From: JACMLC01 sp963720235
Lineage (GTDB): Bacteria > Acidobacteriota > Blastocatellia > Pyrinomonadales > Pyrinomonadaceae
Direction: 5' to 3'
DNA length: 64,000 bases
Assembly (NCBI GenBank): GCA_963720235.1
Contig: OY970389.1
Coordinates: 4,340,001 to 4,404,000 of the forward strand
The first letter of the stretch is position 1. The number at the start of each line of letters is the position of its first letter. A program made the position numbers and the translations under genes. Shown piece after piece: positions 1-9,219 of this stretch. Below the pieces are notes generated by a model, which saw nothing but the letters and a program-made list of their open reading frames with translations, did not search any database and was not told the DNA's origin.

Positions 1-2
1 TA

Positions 3-455
3 GAGTTTGAATTGCCGAGCGATGTTTCGTTGATGAACGGCGTGCTGCATTACCTGATTGAGCGCGTCGCGCAACTTGGCGTCATCAAACCCGAACGCTC
101 GAATCTCTTCATCGCGCTCGATGAAGCTTTCGTCAACGCAGTCAAGCACGGCAACAAGAACGACCATTCAAAGCTCGTCAGAATTACTGCCGAACTCTCT
201 GCGAAAGAGGCGCGCTTTACTGTCGAAGACGAAGGCGAAGGATTCAATGTGCAGGAGATTCCAGACCCGCGCGACCCGGAAAATCTTTTCAAGACATCTG
301 GCAGGGGCGTGCTTCTTATCTACAACATCATGGACGAAGTCAAGTACAATGAGCGCGGCAATCGCTTGACGATGGTCAAACGCCCCGAAGATACGCTTGA
401 CGCAGAACTGATTGAAGCCCTCAGCCAAGACGATAACGACCACGCGCGCAACTGA
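3..455 (+). CDS. RsbW-type serine kinase / anti-sigma factor (5' end outside window)
   Basis: This is an HATPase_c_2 domain protein of the RsbW/SpoIIAB kind, which binds a sigma factor or phosphorylates a STAS antagonist in the cytoplasm. The ATP-binding Bergerat fold is visible: an N-box (ALDEAFVNAVKHGN), a G1 box (VEDEGEGF) and a G2 box (SGRGVLLIYNIMDEV). The reading frame is open to the left edge, so the true start probably lies upstream of the window; a TTG at 12 is only the first possible start inside it. The gene overlaps or abuts the next gene. It resembles the second RsbW-type gene at 61649-62092, but no STAS partner is visible next to it. The family is clear; the sigma factor it controls is unknown. 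Confidence 0.85.
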   Translation, partial: EFELPSDVSLMNGVLHYLIERVAQLGVIKPERSNLFIALDEAFVNAVKHGNKNDHSKLVRITAELSAKEARFTVEDEGEGFNVQEIPDPRDPENLFKTSGRGVLLIYNIMDEVKYNERGNRLTMVKRPEDTLDAELIEALSQDDNDHARN

Positions 456-2016
456 TTTGACTGCGCCGCCGGAGAGCGTGCGCGCCGCGTGGCGTTGGTG
501 GCTCCCGCCCGCGCTGCTTGCGCTCGCACTCGCGCTCTACTTTACAGACCCTTTCATAGGCGACTGGGACGGACTTGATTACACAGTCCTTTCCGTGCGC
601 GGCGAGCCATCCTCAATGGCTCTGGGCCGCACGCTCTTTATCTTCTTCAACCACGCGCTCTGGCGCATAGCCCACGCACTCTTTCAGCTTCCGGCAGATA
701 AAGCGTATCTACTTTTTAAATATCTGGTCGTCGCGCAATGCCCGCTTGCGGTGATTGCTGTCTGGACGCTGGCGCGCGATGTGACAAGCTCTGTGCGCGC
801 CGCAAGCATCGCTGCGCTGCTCGTCGCAGTCTCGCCCATCTTTGTGATTTATAGCGGACAGGTGATGACGGATGTGCCGTCGCTCTTGCTGGTCACGGTT
901 GCGCTCGTCATACACCTGCGCGGATTGAGAACGAAGCGCGTGTGGCTAGTGCTCTGTGGAGCGGCGCTGCTCGGCGCGGGAGTGAACATGCGCGAGACAG
1001 TAGCCTTTTATGCTCCGTGGCTTGTCCTTGCGCCGTTTGTCTGCGGATGGAAGTTGCGCGCGAAAGAGATTGGATGGACGCTGCTGGCATGTTTGATTTT
1101 TGTGCTGCTGGCATCTGTTCCGTTTGCGCTGCTGTATGCGTCGAATGTCAACAGCTATCGCGCGGCATGGCAGGGCTGGCGCGAATCCATGAACGCGGAA
1201 ATCGCGCGCCATCCGGTCATGCTCGTAAATCTGAAGCCATTCCTGCTCTACTTCTTTGCGCTCTCGCCGATGACGCTCATCGCGCTGCCCGTCGCCGCCT
1301 GGCGTGAGTGGCGCGAGCACAAATTCTCTGTGATGCTCTTGCTGGCTTTGTGCGGAGTCTTTGCCAACCTGCTGCTTTTTTTCAACTACAGCACGGTTGT
1401 CAACTGGCGTTATTTTTTGACGGGGCTGCCCGCGCTCGTCCCAATGGTCGCGGACTATTTTATGCGCGAACAGAGTGAGCGGCTCGGCAATCACACACGC
1501 GCGTTCTGGGCCACTGTGGCGGGCATCATTTTTACTGCGATTGTGTGCGGCATCTATCTGAAACCCATCAGCAGCGAGCATGTCAGAAAGCGCGCCGAGA
1601 CCAGAAACTATCGCGCGCGTCTTGCGCTGCTGCCGGAGGATGCAGTCATCATGGCGGGCGGGCAGACGATTGCAGTCAATTACTGGCGCGGCATAGGCGC
1701 GGGCCGTTGGCTGACGATTGGCACTGGGAGCGGCTGGCCGGGCAACAATCTGATGACGGAAATCGAAAGCTATCTGGCCCAGGGCCGCCGCGTCTTTCTG
1801 GATGCAGACCCGCGCTGGTGGTCGCCATGCGGATGGCAGCGCACGGAGACCATCGCGCTCACCGCGCTCGAATCGCGTTTCCGTTTTCGTCATCTCAAAG
1901 ACACCATCTATGAGCTAAGACCGATGGACGACGAGACGGCGCAAGACCATCCGGGCTTGCAACGGCTGCTGCCTGAGAACAGGCTGGAGGATGTGCGAAA
2001 GTGTGCGCGCGAATAA
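412..2016 (+). CDS. Integral membrane glycosyltransferase-like protein (GT-C / PMT type)
   Basis: This is a polytopic membrane protein with about ten hydrophobic segments, starting at WWLPPALLALALALYF. An acidic stretch (FIGDWDGLDYTVLS) follows the first membrane segment, as in GT-C enzymes of the PMT/ArnT superfamily that use lipid-linked sugars at the outer face of the inner membrane. The motif SGQVMTDVPSLLLVTVAL resembles the conserved loop of GT39/GT83-like proteins. The frame opens with TTG at 412, overlapping the kinase gene by 44 bases; a second TTG at 457 would remove the overlap. No typical ribosome site separates the two. Substrate and acceptor cannot be told from the sequence. Confidence 0.65.
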   Translation: MKPSAKTITTTRATDLTAPPESVRAAWRWWLPPALLALALALYFTDPFIGDWDGLDYTVLSVRGEPSSMALGRTLFIFFNHALWRIAHALFQLPADKAYLLFKYLVVAQCPLAVIAVWTLARDVTSSVRAASIAALLVAVSPIFVIYSGQVMTDVPSLLLVTVALVIHLRGLRTKRVWLVLCGAALLGAGVNMRETVAFYAPWLVLAPFVCGWKLRAKEIGWTLLACLIFVLLASVPFALLYASNVNSYRAAWQGWRESMNAEIARHPVMLVNLKPFLLYFFALSPMTLIALPVAAWREWREHKFSVMLLLALCGVFANLLLFFNYSTVVNWRYFLTGLPALVPMVADYFMREQSERLGNHTRAFWATVAGIIFTAIVCGIYLKPISSEHVRKRAETRNYRARLALLPEDAVIMAGGQTIAVNYWRGIGAGRWLTIGTGSGWPGNNLMTEIESYLAQGRRVFLDADPRWWSPCGWQRTETIALTALESRFRFRHLKDTIYELRPMDDETAQDHPGLQRLLPENRLEDVRKCARE

Positions 2017-2187
2017 AAGCATGTCTCATAAACACCTGAAATGGCACAGAGAGTTTGAGAAATTCTTAAATTGATACGGTGCGAGAGACTGTGATGAGCT
2101 ATATCTAAAAACTGCTCCCGAATTGAGTCTTTATTTCAATGTCGCAAGCTGTGTCTCGATGTTTTACTTTCCAAGGAGAAGAATGCA

Positions 2188-4221
2188 ATGCCTCGTCGTG
2201 TTGGTCGGAAAAATTTTCTGATGCTGTTCAAGCTCTCAATTTTCTGTGCCGTCCTGTTTGTTATGCAGGCCGCGATAAATGTGCAGGCCATGCCGCCGTG
2301 CAATCCTGTAGGCTTTCGGATTGCGCGGCAGTCGATTCAAACATCCGGCATCGGATCGCCTGTCTCTGCGGATTTTAATAACGACGGCAAGCCGGATGTG
2401 GCGCGGCTCAATTCGAGCGGCACGATATCTGCCACAGTTGGTTTGAATAACGGCTCAGGCGGTTTTGGCTCCGGGATTAATTCAAACACAGGCTTGACGA
2501 ATCCCGGAACGCCCTATTTTTTCCTTGAGACAGGAGACTTTAACGGCGATGGCAAAGCCGATTTAGTTGCGACGCACGATCTATCAACAACCATTGCTTT
2601 GCTTTTAGGAAATGGCGATGGAACTTTTGCCGCGCCCGTGGGCTTCCCCCATCTCATCAATGCTTATTCGCTGGCGACTGCGGATGTGAATGGCGATGGC
2701 CGCTCGGATGTCATACTCGGAACAGAACCGAACATCTCAGTCTTGCTCGGCAATGCTAACGGAACGCTTTCGTCTGCGACGCTCTATCCTTCGGGCGGCT
2801 TTGCGAGGAGCATTGCTGTCGCGGATTTCAACGCAGACACCAAGCCAGACCTCGCATTGACAAATAGCCAGGTTGGAAATCTGCCGGGGACAACCATCTC
2901 TATCCTGCTCAATAACGGGACGGGCGGTTTTGGCGCGCCGGTCAACTTTCCCGCAGGCGGAGCTGATCCGAGAGGCATCGCTGCCGCAGATGTGAACAAC
3001 GACGGAAAGGCTGATTTGGCCGTAGGCTTTTATCTGGGGAATGTCTCTGTGCTATTGGGCAACGGGACTGGAGGCTTTGGCTCTCCGGCGATGATTCCGT
3101 TTTCGGAAGGCTTTAAAGATTTGGCCTTCGCAGATTTTGATAATGACGGCAACCGCGACCTCGTGCTGTCGAGCAGGTTCAACGCCAAAGGCTTTGTGTC
3201 TGTGTTTCGTGGAAACGGGACGGGAAGCTTTAGCCCTCTCAAAAACTTTGGCGAGTGGTCAGAGATGAGCGGCGCGCTCGTCAGGGATTTTAACAACGAC
3301 GGCAAGCTCGATGTCTTGTCTGCAAATTTTTCGACTAACCTGCTGCTCTTCTTAGGCAGTTGCACCATGCCGCACATCAAGAGCGATTACGATGGCGACG
3401 GCAAAGCTGATATAGCTCTCTGGCGACCGAGCACGGGCCAGTGGATTATTCGTCAAAGCTCAAACGGTGTGACGCGCACACAGGAATGGGGCCTGGGCAG
3501 TTTGGGCGACAAGCCCGTGCAGGGTGATTACGATGGCGACGGCAAAACAGACCTCGCGGTCTTCAGACCGAGCCAGGGCGTCTGGTACATACTCAACAGC
3601 TCGAATAATTCTTTCACGGCGCAGGCTTGGGGTACGAATGGTGACAAGCCTGTGCAGGGCGACTATGACGGAGATTTAAAAACGGACTTCGCAGTCTTTC
3701 GACCCGGTGATGGCAACTGGTATATCCTCAGAAGCTCTGACAGCAGCTTTGTCGCATTTCACTGGGGAGACAGCACGGACAGACCTGTGCCGGGAGATTA
3801 TGACGGCGACGGCAAGAATGATGTCGCGGTCTATCGCGACGGCACATGGTATTTGCTCCATAGCTCGGACGCCAGCTTCCATTATGAGGTCTGGGGCTTG
3901 GCGACAGACAAGCCTGTGCCTGCCGATTACGATGGCGACGGGATGACGGATGTCGCGGTCTTTCGCACGAATGCTCCGAACCCTGCTTCATGGTTTGTTC
4001 TTGGGCCAGACATCACGAGAGGCACAGGCACAAGCGGCTCTGCGACAGACATGCCCGCGCCTGCGGATTATGACAACGACGGCATCTCTGATTTTGCAAC
4101 CTTTCGCACCACGGTTCCTCGCTGGGAAAGCAATCTGAGCACCAGCGCAATCGGCCCCGGCGGTTTCACTTTCGGAGCTAACGGCGACATTCCGGTCTCA
4201 GGTCTTTACGTCGTTGAGTAG
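2188..4221 (+). CDS. Secreted FG-GAP/VCBS repeat protein, copy 1
   Basis: This is a 677-residue exported protein. A signal peptide (basic start, then LFKLSIFCAVLFVMQAAINVQA) precedes a repeat region. About seven FG-GAP repeats with the calcium-binding pattern D-x-D/N-x-D-G-x-x-D (DFNGDGKADL, DVNNDGKADL and others) fill residues 60-385. Six longer repeats follow, each DYDGDGKTDLAVFRPS plus GxWYI and WG...DxPV. Such repeats fold as beta-propeller blades and bind calcium, usually for adhesion or surface display. No catalytic domain or membrane anchor is seen. An AAGGAG ribosome site lies upstream of the ATG. The next gene has the same 7+6 design, so the pair arose by tandem duplication. The ligand is unknown. 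Confidence 0.85.
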   Translation: MPRRVGRKNFLMLFKLSIFCAVLFVMQAAINVQAMPPCNPVGFRIARQSIQTSGIGSPVSADFNNDGKPDVARLNSSGTISATVGLNNGSGGFGSGINSNTGLTNPGTPYFFLETGDFNGDGKADLVATHDLSTTIALLLGNGDGTFAAPVGFPHLINAYSLATADVNGDGRSDVILGTEPNISVLLGNANGTLSSATLYPSGGFARSIAVADFNADTKPDLALTNSQVGNLPGTTISILLNNGTGGFGAPVNFPAGGADPRGIAAADVNNDGKADLAVGFYLGNVSVLLGNGTGGFGSPAMIPFSEGFKDLAFADFDNDGNRDLVLSSRFNAKGFVSVFRGNGTGSFSPLKNFGEWSEMSGALVRDFNNDGKLDVLSANFSTNLLLFLGSCTMPHIKSDYDGDGKADIALWRPSTGQWIIRQSSNGVTRTQEWGLGSLGDKPVQGDYDGDGKTDLAVFRPSQGVWYILNSSNNSFTAQAWGTNGDKPVQGDYDGDLKTDFAVFRPGDGNWYILRSSDSSFVAFHWGDSTDRPVPGDYDGDGKNDVAVYRDGTWYLLHSSDASFHYEVWGLATDKPVPADYDGDGMTDVAVFRTNAPNPASWFVLGPDITRGTGTSGSATDMPAPADYDNDGISDFATFRTTVPRWESNLSTSAIGPGGFTFGANGDIPVSGLYVVE

Positions 4222-4234
4222 GAAACGAGCAATC

Positions 4235-4333
4235 TCCCGCAAAGGCGCAAAGGCGCAAAGAAAGCATTCAAGATAAATTACAACTCAACACCTTTGCGTC
4301 TTCTCTTCTTTGCGCCTTTGCGCCTTTGCGGGA
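4235..4333. repeat. CGCAAAGGCG-type intergenic inverted repeat (copy 1)
   Basis: The left arm is TCCCGCAAAGGCG plus further GCAAAGG words. The right arm carries the complementary TTTGCGCC words and ends GCGGGA. It sits just after the first FG-GAP gene and could fold into a long imperfect hairpin in RNA. The same words return at seven other gene ends in this window. Confidence 0.85.
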
Positions 4334-4444
4334 AATTCTTTTAACTGCTTCTCTGTATTCGGCATCATAGATAGTTAAGTTGATATTCTTTTTCGCACCC
4401 CTACATTTTCCAACTTCACAGCTTTAATAATTTTAGAGTCCAAC

Positions 4445-6427
4445 ATGCCGCAACAACAAATTTTGAAAAAATATCTTTTGCATCTCTTCACGCTCACGCT
4501 CTCGCTTGTCATCATGCTTGGCTGGCAGGCTTCGCCCGTCCATGCGGCCTGTGATGTTCCTGCTTTCCAGTTGGGAAACTTCTATGAAGGCCCGCCTTTT
4601 CCGTCGCGCGCAATCGTGCGAGATTTTAACGGCGACGGAAAACTCGACCTTGCGACAAACGGCGGCGGCAACAACGTGTATATCTTTCCGGGCAACGGCG
4701 CGGGCGGATTTGCTCCGAGCGTTGCTTACCCTGTGGGCTTTCCGCCTACTAGACTTGAGAGCGCGGATTTTAACAGCGACGGTAAATTAGACCTCGCAGT
4801 GTTCAGTTTAAGCGGGACTTCGCCTGATTATCAGGTAGATGTTTCCATTCTCAACGGCGACGGGATGGGAGGCTTCGGCGCGGCGACAAGTTATAACGTC
4901 TCGACGACCGGATTTTCCAACTACATCGCCATCGCAGATTTTAATGGCGACAGCAAGCCTGATGTCGCAGTCAGTGTGAGCCGCCCTCTGGGTCAAAGCG
5001 TCATCACGGTTCTGTTAAATAACGGCGCGGGAGTTTTCCTTACGCCGATGCATTCTAATCTCGGCACGGACTTTTCCGGCAGCACCGTCGCCGGAGACTT
5101 TAACGGCGACGGCAAGCAGGATATAGCAATCTCAGCAGCTTCCACTGTGCTTCTGGTTCCGGGTAACGGCATCGGCGGCTTTGGCCCACCGGTTCCTGTC
5201 AATCAAGCTCCATTTAGCGGCGTGGGTCTGGCCGCCTCGGATTTTAACGCAGACGGCAAACTTGATTTAGTAGTCTCCTTCGGTATCTCGCACTCAAGGA
5301 TTTTGTTGAATGACGGCACGGGCGTCTTTACGAGCGTCATCGTCATCGCGGTCGGCAACAGCATTACTATTGGAGATTTCAACGGCGACGGCAAGCAGGA
5401 CGTGATTATACGCGAGTACATCCATCTCGGAGACGGAGCGGGAGGATTTATTCCCGGCGGCAGGCTGCCATTCAACGGCGACAACTATCAGGTTTACGGA
5501 GGCGACTTTAACAACGACGGGCGGCGCGATGTCGTTATCATCACCAATAAAGTGACAGTCTATCCAAACCTGTGCGGCGAGCTTTTCTCGCCTTCGGATT
5601 ATGACGGCGATGGCCGTGCGGATGCAGTTGTCTGGCGTCCATCAAACGGCAACTGGCTTTATCGTCGCAGTTCGAGCGGCGTTGTAGAGACAGTGCAATG
5701 GGGACTCGGAAGCCTCGGCGACATTCCCGTGCCGGGAAATTATGACAGCGATATTAAAACCGACATCGCAGTCTTTCGCCCGTCAAACGGCACATGGTAC
5801 ATACGCAACAGCAGCGACAATTCCTTCCGCGTCGTGCAGTGGGGATTGAGCGGAGACAAGCCTGTGCCAGCAGATTACGACGGCGACCGCTTGACGGACA
5901 TCGCAGTCTTTCGTCCAACGGACGGCAACTGGTATGTGCTTCAAAGCTCGAACAATAGTTTCGTCGCATACAATTTCGGAATCAGCGAAGACCGTCCCGT
6001 TCCCGCAGATTATGACGGCGATGACAAAGCTGATATTGCAGTCTTTCGTCCATCAAACGGCTACTGGTATATCCAGCGCAGTTCCGACAACGCCTTTCTT
6101 TATTACAACTGGGGACTCTCGACGGACGTTCCTGTCCCTGCGGATTACAACGGCGACGGCAGGGCGGAGATTGCGGTCTATCGTCACTCGATAAACAACT
6201 GGATTACCAGAGAGGAAAACGGGCAGGCATACTTCTTTCCCTCGAACATGACCGGCAATTCGATTGTGCCGCAACCCGCAGACTATGACGGCAATGGCCG
6301 AATGGACAGAGTGGCGTGGCGACCATCGGATGGCTTCTGGTACGAACCACTGTCTTTATCCGCCCAATTCTTTCACGGCAGCGCGGGCGATATTCCAGTC
6401 ACCTCGCTCTTCGGACGAAATCAATAG
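4445..6427 (+). CDS. Secreted FG-GAP/VCBS repeat protein, copy 2
   Basis: This is a 660-residue paralogue of the preceding gene. The signal peptide (HLFTLTLSLVIMLGWQASPVHA) is followed by a cysteine and a repeat region. Seven short FG-GAP repeats (DFNGDGKLDLA, DFNADGKLDLV, DFNGDGKQDV and others) occupy roughly residues 60-380, then six long repeats of the DYDGDxxTDIAVFRPS...WYI...WG...D.PVPA form. The Asp/Asn ladder expected for calcium binding is kept in most repeats. It is probably a surface or secreted beta-propeller protein. The region upstream of the ATG at 4445 is A+T-rich, so separate transcription from copy 1 is likely. No enzymatic motif is visible. Confidence 0.85.
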   Translation: MPQQQILKKYLLHLFTLTLSLVIMLGWQASPVHAACDVPAFQLGNFYEGPPFPSRAIVRDFNGDGKLDLATNGGGNNVYIFPGNGAGGFAPSVAYPVGFPPTRLESADFNSDGKLDLAVFSLSGTSPDYQVDVSILNGDGMGGFGAATSYNVSTTGFSNYIAIADFNGDSKPDVAVSVSRPLGQSVITVLLNNGAGVFLTPMHSNLGTDFSGSTVAGDFNGDGKQDIAISAASTVLLVPGNGIGGFGPPVPVNQAPFSGVGLAASDFNADGKLDLVVSFGISHSRILLNDGTGVFTSVIVIAVGNSITIGDFNGDGKQDVIIREYIHLGDGAGGFIPGGRLPFNGDNYQVYGGDFNNDGRRDVVIITNKVTVYPNLCGELFSPSDYDGDGRADAVVWRPSNGNWLYRRSSSGVVETVQWGLGSLGDIPVPGNYDSDIKTDIAVFRPSNGTWYIRNSSDNSFRVVQWGLSGDKPVPADYDGDRLTDIAVFRPTDGNWYVLQSSNNSFVAYNFGISEDRPVPADYDGDDKADIAVFRPSNGYWYIQRSSDNAFLYYNWGLSTDVPVPADYNGDGRAEIAVYRHSINNWITREENGQAYFFPSNMTGNSIVPQPADYDGNGRMDRVAWRPSDGFWYEPLSLSAQFFHGSAGDIPVTSLFGRNQ

Positions 6428-6464
6428 CGATAAAACTTCGCAGAGCAACATAATTCAAATCTGA

Positions 6465-6510
6465 AATCTGAAATCTGAAATCTCAAATTTGAGATTTCAG
6501 ATTTCAGATT
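6465..6510. repeat. Perfect 46-bp palindrome built of ATCTGAA words
   Basis: Two 23-base arms without a loop are exact reverse complements (tandem AATCTGA words, centre CAAATTTG). It follows the second FG-GAP gene and precedes the permease gene. It may act as a bidirectional terminator or be an expanded intergenic repeat; there is no T-run directly after it. Confidence 0.9.
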
Positions 6511-6556
6511 CCTCTGACCTTCTTTCCGCTCCTGTCTCTTCCGACCATCCTTTGTT

Positions 6557-6562
6557 TATAAT
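6557..6562 (+). promoter_or_regulatory. Possible -10 box (TATAAT) for the LolC/E-type permease gene
   Basis: A perfect TATAAT lies 19 bases before the permease ATG, with a GAAGGA ribosome site between. No good -35 box is seen at the usual distance, so this is a weak call. Confidence 0.35.
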
Positions 6563-6580
6563 TCTTCTCCTGAAGGATTC

Positions 6581-7897
6581 ATGCCCTACGAACTTTTTCT
6601 CGCGCTTCGTTATCTCTATTCGCGCCGTCGCAGACCGATGGCGCGCGTCACTGCTTTAGTCGCCATTGCAGGCATCGCCGTCGGCGTCGGCGCGCTGATT
6701 GTCGCGCTCGCGCTCGCCAACGGTTTCCGCGATGAGATGCGCGAGAAAATTCTGCGCGGGACGGCGCACGTCACCTTGATGCGCAAAGACGGAGAAGCGA
6801 TTAAGGATTGGGCCACAGTCGTCGCGCGTGTGCGCTCTACTGAAGGCGTGCGCGAGGCTTCTGCGACGACTTATGACGGCGCGCTTTTGAGCGGCGAGAC
6901 AGGCTCCGCTTACGCAGTCCTGCGCGGCATTGATAGAGACTCCGCACATGCCGTTGGCGAAGTCCGCAGCATGATGATGGAAGGCAGCATCGAATCATTG
7001 CTCAAAGAGCCTGCACGGACAGATGAGACACAGCGTGCCTCGCAAACAACCGAACTCAAACCAGACCTCGAATCATTCTCTCAGCCTCCAAGCGATGCCG
7101 CGCTCTCGGATGCGATTATCGGCTCAGAGCTTGCGACGCGCACTGGCCTGCGCGTAGGGGATGTCGCGCAGATTATTTCCGGCGATGCGCAACTGACTCC
7201 GCTCGGACTCGCGCCGCGTTATCGTCGCCTGCGCGTTGCGGGCATCTTTCGCTCAGGGCTTTATGAATATGATGCAACGTGGATTTATGTCTCGCTGCCG
7301 ACGGCTGCGAGCGTGGCGGGCGCGTCGCCTGACTCCGCTCCGGTCATCAGCATAGAGGTCGCGGACATCTACGCCTCGAACCAAACGGCGGCGCGCATAC
7401 GCGAGCAGATGGGCGCGGAGTTCACGACTGTTGACTGGCAGGAAGCGAACAAGCCGCTCTTCGCCGCTCTCGCGCTTGAGCGTCGCATGGGCCTCGTCGT
7501 CATCGGGCTGATTATTTTTATTGCGACGCTGAACATCACAGCGACGCTCGTGCTCGTCGTCGTAGAGAGACGCACGGACATAGCCATCCTCACGGCGATG
7601 GGCGCGCGCGCGCGAAATATCATGCTTATCTTTATGATTGAAGGCGCGTGTGTCGGCACAATCGGCGCAGTCGTTGGCGTGTTGCTTGGATTGGCTGCAT
7701 GCTTTATCGGAGACCGCTACAAGCTGGTCAGCCTGCCCGCGGATGTCTATTCGCTGAGCAATGTTCCCTTTCACACACGCGCGCAGGATGTCTTGCTCTC
7801 GGCCCTCGTCGCGTTTCTGTTGAGCCTGCTGGCGACCATCTATCCTGCGAGAGCGGCGGCGCGCGTGCGTCCGGCAGAGGCATTGCGAGATAGTTAA
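6581..7897 (+). CDS. LolC/LolE-type lipoprotein-releasing ABC transporter permease
   Basis: This is an inner-membrane permease of the FtsX/MacB superfamily, about 438 residues, the usual size for LolC/LolE. One membrane segment lies near the N-terminus (ALVAIAGIAVGVGALIVALALA), followed by a periplasmic MacB_PCD domain (about residues 45-270) and three C-terminal membrane segments with the FtsX signature (TDIAILTAMGARARNIMLIF). It ends PARAAARVRPAEALRDS, typical of the family. In the Lol system such permeases extract lipoproteins from the inner membrane for transfer to LolA. The matching ATPase is not adjacent; a LolD-type gene lies about 12 kb away at 19724. A GAAGGA ribosome site supports the ATG at 6581. 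Confidence 0.85.
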   Translation: MPYELFLALRYLYSRRRRPMARVTALVAIAGIAVGVGALIVALALANGFRDEMREKILRGTAHVTLMRKDGEAIKDWATVVARVRSTEGVREASATTYDGALLSGETGSAYAVLRGIDRDSAHAVGEVRSMMMEGSIESLLKEPARTDETQRASQTTELKPDLESFSQPPSDAALSDAIIGSELATRTGLRVGDVAQIISGDAQLTPLGLAPRYRRLRVAGIFRSGLYEYDATWIYVSLPTAASVAGASPDSAPVISIEVADIYASNQTAARIREQMGAEFTTVDWQEANKPLFAALALERRMGLVVIGLIIFIATLNITATLVLVVVERRTDIAILTAMGARARNIMLIFMIEGACVGTIGAVVGVLLGLAACFIGDRYKLVSLPADVYSLSNVPFHTRAQDVLLSALVAFLLSLLATIYPARAAARVRPAEALRDS

Positions 7898-7907
7898 AAA
7901 GAAAATT

Positions 7908-7977
7908 TCCCGCAAAGGCGCAAAGACGCAAAGGAAAGCATGCAAGCTCTTCTTTGCGCCTTTGCGCCTTTGCGGGA
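7908..7977. repeat. CGCAAAGGCG-type intergenic inverted repeat (copy 2)
   Basis: A TCCCGCAAAGGCG left arm and TTTGCGCC...GCGGGA right arm fill the gap between two convergent genes, the permease and the methyltransferase. The convergent position fits a two-way terminator. Confidence 0.85.
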
Positions 7978-7988
7978 GACGTTCGTTG

Positions 7989-9038
7989 TTAAGCTTTCAC
8001 CGCTTCAACAATACTCAGAGGCGATTTGGTCGGAATCACGCGATTGAGTTTGAGTCCGGCCTGGGCCAGAAGTTCTCTGTACTCGCTTTCTGTTCTTTCA
8101 ACGCCGCCGGGCGAGACGAGCATCTCCATATCCTGAATCTTGCCGAAGTGCGGCTCGTTGCCGGGAGCGATGACCATTTCGACAATCAGGACTTTGCCGT
8201 GCTCAGGCATCACTCTCTGTATGTTCTTCAGGATGGCGATGCAGCGTTCGTCATCCCAATCATGGATGATGTGCTTCATCATGTAGGCGTCCGCGCCCGC
8301 AGGCACTGACTCGAAGAAGTTGCCCTGCTCAAGCTTCACGCGCGCGGCCACGCCTTCTCTTTCCAGAATCGCGGGCGCGCCTTCGATGACGGAAGTCATG
8401 TCAAACAGCATGCCTTTTATCTCAGGGTTCGCCTTCAAGATTCCTGCGAGCAGCAGGCCGTGACCGCCCGCGATGTCAGCCAAGGTGTTGATGCCTGAGA
8501 AATCGTAAGCCTCTACGATTGCCGGAACTGCCATCTGAGAGATATTCGTCATCGCGCGGTTAAAGATTTCCGCTTCTTCCGTGTGCGTCCCGAAGTAGTC
8601 AAAGACCTCTGCGCCGTGCACGCGGCCCCACGCGGGCTTGCCAGTCTCGACGCTGTATTGCATCTCTCCATAAACGCGCCAGTGCCATTCTTCGCCCATA
8701 AAAATCGCAAGGTCGCGCACGGAATTGGGCGCGTCCGATTGAAGCGATTCTGCGAGCGGCGTCAGTGAAAAAACCTGCGGGTCTGTCTCTGCAAAGACGC
8801 CGACGCTCGCCAGACAACGCAGCAGGCGATAGAGCGAACGTTTATGGGTCTTTGTCTCCGAAGCCAACTCGGAAACGGTTTTCGGTTTCTGCGCCAGAAG
8901 GTCTGCGATGCCGAGCTTGGCCGCCAGAGAGACTGCCTGCGAGACAAAAACTCCGCCGACCATCTGCATGATGATGGCTTCGGGCGGCAACTGCTCTGCG
9001 GCTGGCGCGTTGGCGGCTGTGCTATGTTGTGTGCTCAT
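7989..9038 (-). CDS. SAM-dependent O-methyltransferase (class I, plant-OMT/CrtF-like)
   Basis: This is a small-molecule O-methyltransferase related to acetylserotonin and hydroxyneurosporene methyltransferases. A winged-helix dimerisation domain (AAKLGIADLLAQKPKTVSELASET, about residues 30-100) precedes the Rossmann domain with the SAM motif LADIAGGHGLLLAGIL. The segment MKHIIHDWDDERC matches the family's conserved catalytic-site region, where the His is expected to be the general base. The start at 9038 was chosen because AGAGGAAA lies just upstream on the minus strand; a longer frame to 9071 lacks this. The gene stands alone, back to back with the sigma factor gene, and its substrate is unknown. 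Confidence 0.8.
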   Translation of the reverse strand: MSTQHSTAANAPAAEQLPPEAIIMQMVGGVFVSQAVSLAAKLGIADLLAQKPKTVSELASETKTHKRSLYRLLRCLASVGVFAETDPQVFSLTPLAESLQSDAPNSVRDLAIFMGEEWHWRVYGEMQYSVETGKPAWGRVHGAEVFDYFGTHTEEAEIFNRAMTNISQMAVPAIVEAYDFSGINTLADIAGGHGLLLAGILKANPEIKGMLFDMTSVIEGAPAILEREGVAARVKLEQGNFFESVPAGADAYMMKHIIHDWDDERCIAILKNIQRVMPEHGKVLIVEMVIAPGNEPHFGKIQDMEMLVSPGGVERTESEYRELLAQAGLKLNRVIPTKSPLSIVEAVKA

Positions 9039-9137
9039 GATTTCCTCTTCTCCACTCGATAAAGATTGCATGAAATGATTTTCCCTATTGAGCTAACGCG
9101 GAATCGCTTGAGGGAAAGTATCATTTCCGGCAGGGGA

Positions 9138-9169
9138 AATTGTTCAGGCGAGAACAATTCGTTTATAAT
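9138..9169 (+). promoter_or_regulatory. Palindromic operator overlapping a sigma-70-like promoter for the ECF gene
   Basis: The inverted repeat AATTGTTC-N6-GAACAATT occupies 9138-9159 with perfect 8-bp arms. A TATAAT box at 9164-9169 lies 18 bases after TTGTTC (9140-9145), which can serve as a weak -35 inside the palindrome. A dimeric repressor bound here would block the promoter. The site lies in the divergent gap between the methyltransferase and the sigma factor gene, so it might affect both. The regulator is unknown. Confidence 0.5.
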
Positions 9170-9219
9170 CTTTACTTGAAAGCGAGCCGGGCCATCCTGA
9201 ATAACTGGAAACTCCACAC

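Noticed and set aside
946..1893. Long minus-strand frame opposite the glycosyltransferase gene (315 codons)
   Set aside because: It mirrors the membrane protein's GC-rich codons, is rich in Arg/Gln/His and has no family motif or ribosome site.
7253..7945. Minus-strand frame of 230 codons opposite the permease gene
   Set aside because: It begins in the CGCAAAGGCG repeat (translated FLCVFAPLREI) and is Arg/Asp/His-rich; it is a shadow.
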